A stretch of 64,000 nt of DNA from Ariolimax columbianus. Taxonomy: Eukaryota > Mollusca > Gastropoda > Stylommatophora > Arionidae. Below are positions 36,605-46,800 of this stretch, piece by piece. The notes beneath the pieces are model-generated. The model did no database searches. It worked only from the letters and a program-made list of their open reading frames with translations, and was not told the origin of the DNA. The stretch covers positions 38,149,056-38,213,055 of the forward strand of contig JAVGWX010000014.1 of assembly GCA_036924085.1 (NCBI GenBank), in the 5' to 3' direction. The position numbers were made by a program, and so were the translations under genes. Each line of letters starts with the position of its first letter. Positions within the stretch are counted from its first letter, which is position 1.

Positions 36605-38090
36605 TTCTTGGACAAGGGAAGTAAGTCAGAAAGACTACAGACTGTTATTCCTTTCTGTTAAATTAATTGTATATTATTGACTGTGGTGCCTATTGTCTAT
36701 GACGAAGATCTTTTAGTGGTAATGTTTTATATTTGTGTCCACGCAACACTGACTCATACTTTCTATATTATTATCAAAATGTATTTCTCATTTACATTTA
36801 GCTTCTGGAAATTTTACTTCCAAATATGACTGCCTATTTTCCCTGAGCATTGTCGCAGTTTTTATAGTTTACCGTCCACCATAGTAATCCTGTCATTTAT
36901 ATTCTATCACGATGGAATTCATAGCGTTTTTCGTTTTCGTTTCAGTATTGTTTCGTGCAGACATATTCTTGCTACAGACGGGCTAATGTTTTGGGTTAAG
37001 TTTTTCATGCAACTATGGATGATTTGATAACAAATTATGAAGGATCTAGTGTTGCCGTTGAACGACAAGTTGGCAAAGAATATTAACTCTGTAACATAAG
37101 AAGCAGTATTGTATTGTTGGGCATGGAATTGGCTAAACTTTCAGCCACAAAAACTTCAACAAATATGGACAAGTTAATTAATTAAAAGGAAATACAGCTG
37201 AATCATCAAAAGGGGAGAATTTGCATTTGTTGAAGACCTACACTCCATAGAACCAGAACTGATTGATTGATCTATTGACATATTGATTCATTTATTTATT
37301 GATTGATTGAGTAAGGCTGTTGGAAAAGATCAAGACAAGTACATGAGAGAGGAAGAGGTCGTAAACAATTAGAAACGTACATGATTATCTCGGGAAAAGC
37401 CAGATTTCCCAGCTAGGATTTCTATAAACATTGTTATAATCATAAATTGTAATGACTTTTTCAATTTTTTCTATCCCGTAGGAATATTTGATTGCAACCA
37501 TCACCGTTCAAAGAATCCAACTACTTTTTGAGCCGCCTTCCTGAGATTGACCGAAGTTCATCAACCAATATTCTTCGCCAAGTTTGCTTTGCTGTCCCCA
37601 CTGCTTCTTCTACTGCGGGTTTGAAATCTTGTGAATGTTCAGAAATGTTCATGGCTGAGTTTCCGTTGAACTTACTTTACTTAGAATAAAAATAGATTGC
37701 AGGTTAAACGAGTGTGTTACCCTGTACAAGCCAGGCAATGCAACACTTCTAAATAGTCAGAGAATCTGATCCACGTAAGAATCGTTGACGAAAACCTTTT
37801 CGCCCAATCCTGTACTGTTTTTACCATTCTGAACACGCTGAACGGATCCAATCTTTTTTATGTTATCGTCAACTTCCAAATAGTCAAAGATAGTATCTAT
37901 CCATCAATCCTGCAAGATCCATCTAAACAAATGCATCACGGGCTACAATTATTTCTACAGGATCCTTCTAAACAGCTGTAAATGGCATCTTTGTGGTAAC
38001 TAATAGCCACTTTCTGATTTCCAAGTCAAGCAAACTAATATTACCCAGAGGCGTTTTTAAAGGACAGACTTTCATACTATTTTATTCAAT
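36605..38090. other. Unassigned AT-rich sequence upstream of the GPCR
   Basis: About 1.5 kb with no recognised transposon and only short ORFs, such as 65 residues at 37492 with no known motif. It may contain distal regulatory sequence or an untranslated exon of the GPCR, which cannot be judged from sequence alone. Confidence 0.45.
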
Positions 38091-38094
38091 ATTC

Positions 38095-38300
38095 CGACCA
38101 AGACTCAACATCATAAATCTGGAAACAGGTTATTTTATAGCAGCCTAACCAACGAGGTGGGGATTAACATTATGATCCTAGTAGCGCTGAACTTGCTGGA
38201 AAGTTTTTCATTCCATTACCGCAGGGAGGATTCAGGCCCACCTTCTTCAGTACGCTTCGAGATGTAAGAGGAACCATACTAACGCGCTACAAAAGAGAAT
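38095..38300 (+). mobile_element. SINE-C' copy upstream of the GPCR
   Basis: CCGACCAAGACTC, CTGGAAACAGGTTATTTTAT, CCAACGAGGTGGGGATTAAC and CCCACCTTCTTCAGTACGC match the C' copies at 11669, 26835 and 48715. It ends about 80 bp before the GPCR start codon, so it forms much of the proximal upstream region. Confidence 0.6.
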
Positions 38301-38332
38301 TTGCCAAAGTTAAGAAAGCAACACAATTATAG

Positions 38333-38342
38333 TATATAAAAT
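38333..38342 (+). promoter_or_regulatory. TATA-box-like site upstream of the GPCR
   Basis: TATATAAAAT lies about 40-48 bp before the GPCR ATG. If used, transcription would start roughly 15-25 bp before the ATG, leaving a very short leader. Such AT-rich words are common in this window, so this is weak evidence. Confidence 0.35.
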
Positions 38343-38381
38343 ACCAAGGTTTCCCATAACAGCGTGACGTAGTGTCCAAAT

Positions 38382-39755
38382 ATGGCCCAGGCACACAGTC
38401 CTTGCTTCAATGACACATTTAATATGACAGTCTACTCACAGCTTTTCAGATGCTCCAAGCTGGAGTTCAACATATCAACTTGCTTACCTATACAGACTTC
38501 AGAAGAGATTGACACAATCCAGGCACTTTGCGATGCCGCGGACGCTATATGGATCGCTGGATTCTGGTTTTCTCTGGTGTCAGGAATTATAGGAAACGGA
38601 CTTGCTATACTTACAATTGCTTCTTTGCCTACTTCCACGGCGACATTCTTTGTGGGTGTGTTAGCAGTGTCGGATCTGATTGGAGTCTGCATACAGGTCG
38701 TTGTGCAGTTTCTTGATAAGTACCGGATGTACAGTCGTGTGTCTATATCGTGGGAACTGTCTGTAATGTTGTACGACACAAGCGCCTCCTATTCCAACTG
38801 GCTCTTGGTGTTGATTTGTTTGGAGCGGTACTTCACTGTCCGTTTCCCTCTTCACAAACGCTACTACTTCACTCTTACCCATGCTAAAATTAGCGCGGTT
38901 GTTCTCGCTATATTTATCTTTGCCATTTACAACACCGCCACGTGGACGATTGGATACAACAATATGAAGATGTATAAGTTCCGGAACTTGTTTTACGCTG
39001 GATTACCTCTAGCGTTTATTCTTGTCATTATCGGACTGATCTCATACCAGCTTCGGCGGATACACACAGACAGACAATCCCTGAACGGTCGTGTTCACTC
39101 AAGGATTGGTCTTTCTTCAATGGACGATCAACAAACTTCAGGATCGACATCAAATAAGGTTTCCAAAATGACACCCCTACAAGAGATTGCTAGATTGGAA
39201 AACAGCATCACTATCATGATGCTTGTGGCGGCGGTATGCTTTTCAATTCTCACAATACCGAACTGTATCATTCTGTACACTTACCTGGATTCAGCCATTA
39301 CTTGGAACACGCCGGTTCTCAGAGCACGCTGGACTCTTCTTCAGAAAATCTCCCAAGTTCTGGCTTTTCTAAACTTGTCAGTTAACTTCGTTCTTTATTT
39401 CCTCAGCGCCAAGAAATTTAGGACGCAGCTGTTCAAGGTGATCTTTTCAAGACCGTGGTCTTTAGCGCGGAACCAGAGCCAAAACACTTTACCATTTAAC
39501 AATAACAGTAAAGCCAGTAGTAGTCAGCAGGCCCAGGATGCCGACTATCTGACCTTTCGGCACGCGAGCGACACGAGCCCAGTCCATACAGAACAGATCA
39601 TTTCCAGTGACAGCGTCCTGGATGCCGCTCCCTTGTCACCTCGTCCTGATATTATTTCACTAACTGGACCAGAAGAAATTGCTAGTAAAGAGATATATGA
39701 AAGCTACCCAGCTTTGCGTTCCGAGATTTACGGAAACTTTGGCTCCAGAGTGTGA
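38382..39755 (+). CDS. Class A (rhodopsin-like) GPCR, peptide-receptor-like orphan
   Basis: Predicted seven-helix plasma-membrane receptor of 457 residues that would signal through G proteins; the ligand is unknown. The extracellular N-terminus (1-55) has sequons at N10, N14 and N30 and Cys at 8, 24, 34 and 50. Helices by eye: TM1 57-81 (GN at 71-72), TM2 88-110 (LAVSD 94-98), TM3 126-150 ending ERY 148-150, TM4 168-190, TM5 204-226 (P209), TM6 273-300 (P293), TM7 318-342 with NLSVNFVLY 331-339 in place of NPxxY, as in many FMRFamide-receptor-like proteins. The tail is about 110 residues and Ser-rich. The usual Cys at the top of TM3 and its partner in loop 2 are both absent, as is the TM4 Trp. 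The start is supported by an in-frame TAG 12 bp upstream and A at -3 with G at +4. No intron is visible. A neuropeptide or FMRFamide-type receptor is the best guess; the subfamily is uncertain. Confidence 0.93.
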   Translation: MAQAHSPCFNDTFNMTVYSQLFRCSKLEFNISTCLPIQTSEEIDTIQALCDAADAIWIAGFWFSLVSGIIGNGLAILTIASLPTSTATFFVGVLAVSDLIGVCIQVVVQFLDKYRMYSRVSISWELSVMLYDTSASYSNWLLVLICLERYFTVRFPLHKRYYFTLTHAKISAVVLAIFIFAIYNTATWTIGYNNMKMYKFRNLFYAGLPLAFILVIIGLISYQLRRIHTDRQSLNGRVHSRIGLSSMDDQQTSGSTSNKVSKMTPLQEIARLENSITIMMLVAAVCFSILTIPNCIILYTYLDSAITWNTPVLRARWTLLQKISQVLAFLNLSVNFVLYFLSAKKFRTQLFKVIFSRPWSLARNQSQNTLPFNNNSKASSSQQAQDADYLTFRHASDTSPVHTEQIISSDSVLDAAPLSPRPDIISLTGPEEIASKEIYESYPALRSEIYGNFGSRV

Positions 39756-39784
39756 CAGTGATAACAGTTATAAAATGGGGCTTT

Positions 39785-40364
39785 GTCGCATTCAGTTCGA
39801 GAGTGGCCATGTTATATTTAGTTCTAAAAGAAGGATGTCGCCTTCAGTTCGAGAGTGGCCATGTTATATTTAGTTCTAAAAGAAGGATGTCGCATTCAGT
39901 TCGAGAGTGGCCATGTTATATTTAGTTCTAAAAGAAGGATGTCGCATTCAGTTCGAGAGTGGCCATGTTATATTTAGTTCTAAAAGAAGGATGTCGCATT
40001 CAGTTCGAGAGTGGCCATGTTATATTTAGTTCTAAAAGAAGGATGTCGCATTCAGTTCGAGAGTGGCCATGTTATATTTAGTTCTAAAAGAAGGATGTCG
40101 CATTCAGTTCGAGAGTGGCCATGTTATATTTAGTTCTAAAAGAAGGATGTCGCATTCAGTTCGAGAGTGGCCATGTTATATTTAGTTCTAAAAGAAGGAT
40201 GTCGCATTCAGTTCGAGAGTGGCCATGTTATATTTAGTTCTAAAAGAAGGATGTCGCATTCAGTTCGAGAGTGGCCATGTTATATTTAGTTCTAAAAGAA
40301 GGATGTCGCATTCAGTTCGAGAGTTGACATGTACAGTCAGTTCAGAAATGGAGAGTCGGGTTCA
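39785..40364. repeat. 52-bp minisatellite downstream of the GPCR
   Basis: About 11 units contain TCAGTTCGAGAGTGGCCATG and TTATATTTAGTTCTAAAAG. The array starts only about 30 bp after the GPCR stop codon and would lie in the 3' UTR of a normal transcript. The first unit reads TTGTCGC and CTTCAG variants; the central units are nearly identical. Confidence 0.95.
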
Positions 40365-40376
40365 GTTCTATTGTGG

Positions 40377-40740
40377 GGATCAATACGCTGAGCAGCGCAT
40401 GAGTTGCAGTGGTCAGCGACCCATAGCTGACTGCTAGCGTCAGGGCCAGCGAACCAGAGCTGCCAAGACCCTTCTACACCTCCACGTGGTGATCCTGGAT
40501 AACAAGCTGCAGCAGGACAGACTGGCTAAGGAGAAGGGATCGAAGAGGGAATGCTAACCCGGTACTCAAAAAATGCTTGCTGAAGTCGGATGTGTTGGAC
40601 CGAAAGGTGCAAATATTGCAGCCGAGTTGTAAACTACGACACAACGCATTCCGTTCTCTGGACTACAGTCTGCTACTTAAGCCCTTTCAGGATTTGGTAG
40701 TGGGAGATTGAGAACGAACGCAGAAGAAGAAGAAGAAAAA
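40377..40740 (+). mobile_element. SINE-B copy 5 inserted in the 52-bp array
   Basis: Full-length copy with a GAAGAAGAAGAAAAA tail. Target duplication GTTCTATTGTGG at 40365 and GTTCAATTGTGG at 40741 (one mismatch). Both flanks are satellite-derived, so the array is older than the insertion. Confidence 0.93.
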
Positions 40741-41560
40741 GTTCAATTGTGGCCACATTACATTTACGAGTGCTCGAAGTTCTAGAAGGAGGATGACGCA
40801 TTCAGTTCGAAAGTTGACATAGTACATTTAGTTCTATAAGGAGAATGTCGCATTCAGTTTGAAAGTTGACATAGTACATTTAGTTCTATAAGGAGAATGT
40901 CGCATTCAGTTCGAAAGTTGGCATAGTGCATTTAGTTCTATAAGGAGAATGTCGCATTCAGTTCGAAAGTTGGCATAGTGCATTTAGTTCTATAAGGAGA
41001 ATGTCGCATTCAGTTCGAAAGTTGACATAGTACATTTAGTTCTATAAGGATAATGTCGCATTCAATTCGAGAGATGACATGTTGCAATCAGTGCAGGAAT
41101 GGTGAATCACTTTCAGTTCTAGTATGGCTATGTTACATTTAGTTCTAGAAAGATAATGTCCCATTCAGTTATAGAGTGATTAAGTTATATTTAGATCTAT
41201 AAAGGGAATATCGAATTAAGTTCTAGAGAGACCATGTTTTATTTAAGTCTAGAAAGAAATATCGCATTCAGTTCTAGAGTGGGCATGTCAAATTTAGTTC
41301 TAGACTGGTGATGTTGAATTCAATTCTAGAATGGTGCTGACTTGAATTCAAGAAAGATGATACGTTTAGTTCTATAACGGTGATTCTGTATCTTTATTCA
41401 ATTATAGATTGGTATTGTGTTAAATTCCGGAAAGGTAATGTTATATCCCATTTAAGAATGGCTATATTGTTTCCAATTCTAGATGTTGTGATATTACATT
41501 TAATTCTAAAGTGTGATCACATGTTCAATTTCTAGAATGTGACAATTCATTCAGTTCCAG
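40741..41560. repeat. Diverging continuation of the 52-bp array
   Basis: Units near 40800-41060 (TTCGAAAGTTGACATAGTAC, TATAAGGAGAATGTCGC) are regular. From about 41060 they drift progressively until only words such as TTAGTTCTAGA remain near 41500. Confidence 0.85.
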
Positions 41561-41754
41561 AGCTCGACGATAATTAAAGCTACATAGCCCCAGACAGCGC
41601 TAAAAGGAATCAAATAAGAGCAAGACACTGTTTTCTTAGAAGGATCAGATCAAGAACTTTCAGTGACAGTTGGGACTGTGTTACACCGATTTCTCTTTTG
41701 GTGGCATATTGTGATTATTTATGTAGTGTTTTCCTTGTGTGTTTTTTATAGTGT

Positions 41755-42300
41755 CTTTGACTCTTCTTCTTCATCATTTTCAATTCTTCTTGTTCTTGTT
41801 CCTTTTTTTTTTTTTGCTTATTATTTTTTTTTACACTTCTGCTGCCTTTGGCTTCTTTTTCTTCTTCTTCATCCTGCTTTTCTCCTTCTTCTTTTTAATT
41901 TTCTTCTCCCTCATCTTTTTTCTTTTCTTCTTTGCTTCTTCTTCTTTTTTCGTCTTTTTCTTCTTCTTCTTCTTTTTCTTCTTCGTTATCTTCTTCTTCT
42001 TCCTTTTTTGATTTTTCTTCTTGTTACTCGTCTTCTTTTTTAATTTTCTTGTTTGCTTCTTGCTGTTTTCTTTTCTTCTTTTGCTTCATATTTTGCATCA
42101 TTGGCGTTGTAATTATTATTATTGTTATTATTATTATTCTTACTAGAATTAATTAAGTTTAATTTCTTCCTCTTCTTCTTCCTTCTTTTTTTCTTCTTCT
42201 TCTTCTCATTCTTCTTCTTCTTCTTCTTCTTCTCTTACTTCATTTTATATTTCTTCGTCTTAATTTCCTCTTATTTTTCATCTTCACCATCACTCTGTCC
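41755..42300. repeat. TTC-rich polypyrimidine tract
   Basis: About 540 bp of TTC/CTT repeats with T runs. The F- and S-rich ORFs are artefacts. Confidence 0.93.
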
Positions 42301-42409
42301 CATGAAAATGTATTAACTCAGGTCACTATTTGATATATTTCCAGTAATGTTTCAAAGTTGTCTTTCCAGTCCGACCAGTTACACTTTAATCAGTGGGCTT
42401 TTGATCTGT

Positions 42410-42865
42410 GTGATTGATTGAGTTAGTTTGAGCCTAGACGGTTACACCACACTCTGCAGATGTTTGATCTGGGTGATTGATTGTGTTAGTTTGAGCCTAC
42501 ACGGTTACACCACACTCTGTAGACGTTTGATCTGTGTGATTGATTGTGTTAGTTTGAGCCTAGACGGTTACACCACACTCTGCAGACGTTTGATCTGTGT
42601 GATTGATTGTGTTAGTTTGAGTCTAGACGGTTATACCACACTCTGCAGATGTTTGATCTGTGTGATTGATTGTGTTAGTTTGAGCCTACACGGTTACACC
42701 ACACTCTGTAGACGTTTGATCTGTGTGATTGATTGTGTTAGTTTGAGCCTAGACGGTTACACCACACTCTGCAGACGTTTGATCTGTGTGATTGATTGTG
42801 TTAGTTTGAGCCCATATGGCTACACCATACTCTGCAGACGTTTGATCTGTGTGATTGATTGTGTT
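42410..42865. repeat. 63-bp minisatellite, 7 units
   Basis: Units contain GATCTGTGTGATTGATTGTG, TTAGTTTGAGCC and ACGGTTACACCACACTCTG. A 174-residue plus ORF results because 63 is divisible by 3; its 21-residue repeat (VSLSLDGYTTLCRRLICVID) has no known counterpart and no transcript signals. Confidence 0.94.
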
Positions 42866-42994
42866 CGATACCCGAGAATTGGCCAGTGTTTCACGCGAAA
42901 AGAGTTGGTGTCTTTCAGTTATACGTGTTTGTGTTATAAATGGTATGTGTAAATTTAGCGTTCTTAATTTATTTGTAGATGTGGGTTTAAAACA

Positions 42995-43370
42995 TTATGT
43001 GTGTGTGGTTGTGTGTATGTGTGTGTGTGTGTGTATAATGTGTTGTTATATTGTGTGTGTAGAATGTGTTGTTATATTGTGTGTGGAAAAGGTTTTATAT
43101 TGTGTGTGCAAAATTTGTTGTTATATTGTGTGAGCAAAAGGTTTTATATTGTGTGTGCAAAATTTGTTGTTATATTGTGTGAGCAAAAGGTGTTATATTG
43201 TATGAGCAAAATGTGTTATATTGTATGAGCCACAAGTGTTGTTATATTGTGTGAGCAAAAGGTGTTGTTATTTGTGTGACCGAAATTTGTTGTTATGTTG
43301 TGTGTGTAAAATGTATTGTTATATTGTGAGTAACTGTTTTTTTATATTGTGTGTCCAAATTTGTCTTATT
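42995..43370. repeat. GT-rich repeat, about 25-bp units
   Basis: A GTGTGTGT run, then about ten units with TTGTTATATTGTGTG followed by AGCAAAAGG or TGCAAAATT. Confidence 0.85.
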
Positions 43371-43374
43371 GCAT

Positions 43375-43730
43375 GATGTTTCAATGTGTGCTGTTTAACT
43401 GTGTGTAACTTTTTCTCGGTTCATGGTGGATGTCACTTTTTTCTTGTTTCACGATATGTGTAAATTTGAGCTGTTATATTGCGTGTCTGTGTAACTTTGT
43501 CTTGTTATTTTTTTATTGGTATTGCTATATTTTTTATATGTATGTAACTTTGTGTTGTTATATTGTAGTCCCATGCTACATTCTAAAATGTAACGCTGTT
43601 GATGTTGATATCACTTACTTCTGTTTATTTCCCAAAAATAAACACAATGTGATTACGCGCTGCCCGTGTGAGTGTCTCTTGAATATGTGCATGTTGTTTC
43701 TAATTCATCTTACTATAAGGCGTTACAATT
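43375..43730. other. Unassigned AT-rich sequence
   Basis: It continues the T/GT-rich texture without clear units; no gene recognised. Confidence 0.4.
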
Positions 43731-43734
43731 AATG

Positions 43735-44250
43735 TCAAGGTCAGCTAAAACATCCTGACCAAGACCTCATCTCACATCAGCTACGACATCCTGACCAAGA
43801 CCTCACCTCACGTCAGCTACGACATCCTGACCAAGACCCCACCTGACGTCAGCTACGACGTCCTGACCAAGACCTCACCTCATGTCAGCTACAACATCCT
43901 GACCAAGACCTCACCTCACGTCAGCTACGACATCCTGACCAAGACTCCCACCTCACGTCAGCTACAAAATCGTGACCAATACCTCACCTCACGACAGGCA
44001 CATATCCTGACCAAGACCTCACCTCACGACAGGCACACATCCTGACCAAGACCTCACCTCACGCCAGCTACGACATCCTGACCAAGACCTCACCCCACGA
44101 AAGCTACGACATCCAGACCAAGACCTCACCTCACGCCAGCTACGACATCCTGACCAAGACCTCACCTCACGTCAGCTACAAAATCGTGACCAAGACCTCA
44201 CCTCACATCAATTACAACAACCTGACCAAGACTCCCACCTTACGCCAGCT
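43735..44250. repeat. 36-bp minisatellite, SINE-C-like motif
   Basis: About 14 units contain ATCCTGACCAAGACCTCACC and TCACGTCAGCTACGAC. CTGACCAAGACCTCACCTCACGTC is also the 5' motif of SINE-C/C'. Confidence 0.92.
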
Positions 44251-44254
44251 ACAA

Positions 44255-44590
44255 CATCCTCATCACTATTTATTTCCCTAGGTTCTTCTGTAAGTGACAT
44301 AAAGACATTTGTAACTTCGTGACATACACTATTCCGAACAGCTTCCTCGCCTAACTTATGAAGGCTTGTTACCAAAACTGAATTGACCGTGTTTGGACTC
44401 GTCTTGTGTGGAAGTACTTGTGTCAGCACGACTGGTCGATGGTCAGTATCCATATATATGTGAGGAATAACCCTAGAATCTGTTATGTTTTTTCTCTGCC
44501 TGTGTCCATCTTTCTTCTCCGCCTGTATCTGATGAGAATGAAATCGATTTGGGACGCTATGTCTGTGTTGTTCCACAACAGGCGTATCAG
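44255..44590 (-). pseudogene. LINE endonuclease-domain fragment
   Basis: Minus-strand frames contain SQIDFILIR, then after a frameshift NITDSRVIPHIYMDTDHRPVVL. Q-I-D-[FY]-[IV]-L followed some 30-40 residues later by [ST]-D-H-R-P is the C-terminal pattern of AP-endonuclease-like domains in RTE/CR1-type LINEs. Here T-D-H-R-P-V keeps the catalytic Asp-His pair. It is truncated on one side by the 36-bp array. Confidence 0.6.
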
Positions 44591-44775
44591 TCTTTCACTG
44601 ATGTATTCTGTGTTTATAATGAACCTATGACCTATATTGCCGCAAAGCTTGGACAATACATGTCAAACAAAAGCAAAGACTTACATTTTCCATCTACGAC
44701 GCTTTCACTGGAAAACAGGTATATAAACGCACAGATGCATGATCGAACGGGTGGTACTAGCAAGTACATTCTCAA

Positions 44776-45080
44776 TAGGTAGCGAAGACTAGGTCACTGT
44801 CACATGGAAGATGGTCGCATCCCCTAAGATATTCTCTATGGACAGTTCGCTGATGGCAAAAGAACATCCGACCGATCACAGCTGAAGTTCAAAGACATGA
44901 GTAAATTAAACGTGTAGGCACTGGAGAAAGATCTGTCATGCTGGGAAGTCGATTCAAGGGGTGGCACACTGTGTGGAAAGATCTCAGTATTGGCGCAAGG
45001 AAAAACAACTGCAACACGGCGAGACGAAAGGACATTTCCATAAAGAAGATAACAACCGAAAACTACTTAGTGAGTTACTA
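44776..45080 (+). pseudogene. RTE/CR1-like LINE C-terminal fragment
   Basis: Plus frames give RLGHCHMEDGRIP, DILYGQFADGKRTSDRSQLKFKD and ALEKDLSCWE, matching the G-H-x-x-R-M-x-D-x-R-[IL]-P ... Y-G-E-L ... R-x-K-D block after the RT domain. It contains stops and frameshifts. It lies head to head with the endonuclease fragment on the other strand. Confidence 0.75.
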
Positions 45081-45218
45081 CCTCAAGTGCGGATCATCAT
45101 ATAGTCCAGTGTTTTCCAAACGCCGGTTCCTGGACAGCTGCCGGTCCAAAGTAATTCCCCGCTAGTCCGCGAAAAAAGTAAATTTCTGCTGAACCCCTTA
45201 TCTCTTTACTGCTACGAC

Positions 45219-45237
45219 AGGGGGGGGGGGGGGGGGG
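45219..45237. repeat. Poly-G tract
   Basis: About 18 consecutive G, directly abutting the SINE-A head. Confidence 0.9.
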
Positions 45238-45457
45238 AGGCGTGGGCTAGTGGTTAAAGGACACGGCTCACAATCCGTAGATGCTGGGTTCGATCCCCAT
45301 CACAGAACCGGCCGTCACCCCGGGGAAGCAAACCCTTAGAAAATGCAGGAGGAAGCAGACTCTTACATAAAATGTATGCCAGAGACTGATACACTGTGCC
45401 GACAGACGCAAAATAAAAACCGTAGTGCAACGCACACTGCATTGGGGGATAGAGAAA
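45238..45457 (+). mobile_element. SINE-A copy 3 (tRNA-derived)
   Basis: Head AGGCGTGGGCTAGTGG, B-box GGGTTCGATCCCC, and a body matching copies 1 and 2 to the GGGGGATAGAGAAAT end. Confidence 0.88.
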
Positions 45458-45504
45458 TATAGTGAACTACAAAACTGCTAGACAGCTACTGCTACAACTC
45501 GGAA

Positions 45505-45770
45505 GAGATGTGAGACGACAGAAGGAAGGAAGAGATGGGAGCCGACAAAATCAAGGAAGAGATGGGAGCCGACAAAATCAAGGAAGAGATGGGAGCCGAC
45601 AAAATCAAGGAAGAGATGGGAGACGACAAAATCAAGGAAGAGATGGGAGCCGACAAAATCAAGGAAGAGATGGGAGCCGACAAAATCAAGGAAGAGATGG
45701 GAGACGACAAAATCAAGGAAGAGATGGGAGACGACAAAAGGAAGGATGAGATGGGAGCCGACAAAAGAAG
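45505..45770. repeat. 27-bp minisatellite, about 10 units
   Basis: Units read GAAGAGATGGGAGCCGAC plus AAAATCAAG, with GAGCC/GAGAC variants. Open on both strands because 27 is divisible by 3; not a gene. Confidence 0.95.
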
Positions 45771-45983
45771 AGGAAGATTCTGGTTATTTTAAAAAGCTAT
45801 TGAATTTTCATTTTATAGTATTAGATTAAACAACCTACACTAAATACTATATAACTAATGAGATTGGTTGTTCTTCTCTCTGAGCGTTTCACGAACAATT
45901 GTTCCTGTTTTAACGAAACCGTAAACAATTTTTTTTTCATATTTTCACCGGTTAGCGAAAAATGTTTTCCTATTTTTATCGGT

Positions 45984-46105
45984 CCTTCTTCTTCTTCTTC
46001 ATCGTACGCTGTTTACAGCGATATTTACGTTGCACTGTTTTATTTTGTTAAGCCTGTGGCTCAGTGCATCCGATTTCAACAGGCGTTTCTGTAGGGTTGC
46101 CCTCC
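45984..46105 (-). mobile_element. SINE-related fragment with GAA tail
   Basis: The minus-strand end CAGCGTACGATGAAGAAGAA resembles the LINE tail at 18592. The body (GCACTGTTTTATTTTG, CAGTGCATCCGATTTC) resembles SINE-A. It may be a chimeric or related family. Confidence 0.5.
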
Positions 46106-46109
46106 TTAG

Positions 46110-46545
46110 CCTTTGGCTGTCCCCAGCCTAACTGCAAGGCAGCAGTTGTTTTTGGTCAGAGTTGTCTCTCTTAGGAAGTTGTCTTGCAGGACTATCGAGT
46201 CTTCCCTACTCGTGTCTATAGGGTTTGGCAATGATATGATGGACTATGTACTAGTTTGTACTATCCCGGAAGAGAGGCAGTCCAGTGTGACTGTGTCTCA
46301 GGATCGTCACGTTCTGCCACAAACGTAGCATATGCATGTGAGTGAGGTATCTCTTTGCTCCCTTTATTTTCTCGGCTCATTTGCAGTGATGGTACGCCTA
46401 GCATTCCCCGCCACCCGGGAGGTTGTCACAATAGGGCAGGAGGTGCAATGTCCGCTGGACTGCATCTCTTCTGCGTCCATTGGGACGACTGATAGCAGAC
46501 AGAGGCAAAGAGCGAGGCAGGAGTGCATTTAACCAGGTGCATTTC
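46110..46545. other. Unassigned flank of the rDNA fragments
   Basis: No gene. It could derive from ribosomal intergenic spacer because of its position after 28S 3' ends, but no motif proves this. GGAGTGCATTTAACCAGG at 46519 recurs as GGAGTGCATTTGACCAGG at 46739. Confidence 0.35.
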
Positions 46546-46547
46546 TG

Positions 46548-46740
46548 CCGCTCGACCGGGCCAGGCTGAGACGCAAGCCCCAGCCATGTCGTAGCCTCCC
46601 ATCACAGCGGTGCTGAGATTTGGGGCGGGATTCTGGCTTAGAGGCGTTCAGCCGTAGTCCCTCAGATGGCAGCTTCGCACCATTGGCTTATCAGCCAAGC
46701 ACGTGGACCAAATGTCAGCGACCTGTGATTCCTCTCGAAG
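46548..46740 (-). pseudogene. 28S rRNA 3'-region fragment, copy 1
   Basis: The plus strand carries TTAGAGGCGTTCAGCCGTAG, GATGGCAGCTTCGCACCATT, TCAGCCAAGCACGTGG and ACCAAATGTC ... GATTCCTCTCG, the complement of the well-known 28S segment just downstream of the sarcin-ricin loop. Several positions that are nearly invariant differ (for example CTCTCGAAGGAGT in place of CTCTCGTACTGAG), so this is a decayed fragment, not a working rRNA gene. Confidence 0.85.
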
Positions 46741-46800
46741 GAGTGCATTTGACCAGGGGACAAGCCTGGTCATGGCACGGAGATGTTGTTCGCCTGGTGT

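Noticed and set aside
42428..42952. 174-residue ORF with 21-residue repeats
   Set aside because: 63-bp minisatellite is a multiple of 3; no other evidence for coding.
44208..44576. Host gene of 122 residues on the minus strand
   Set aside because: The IDFIL and TDHRPVV blocks identify it as a LINE endonuclease fragment.
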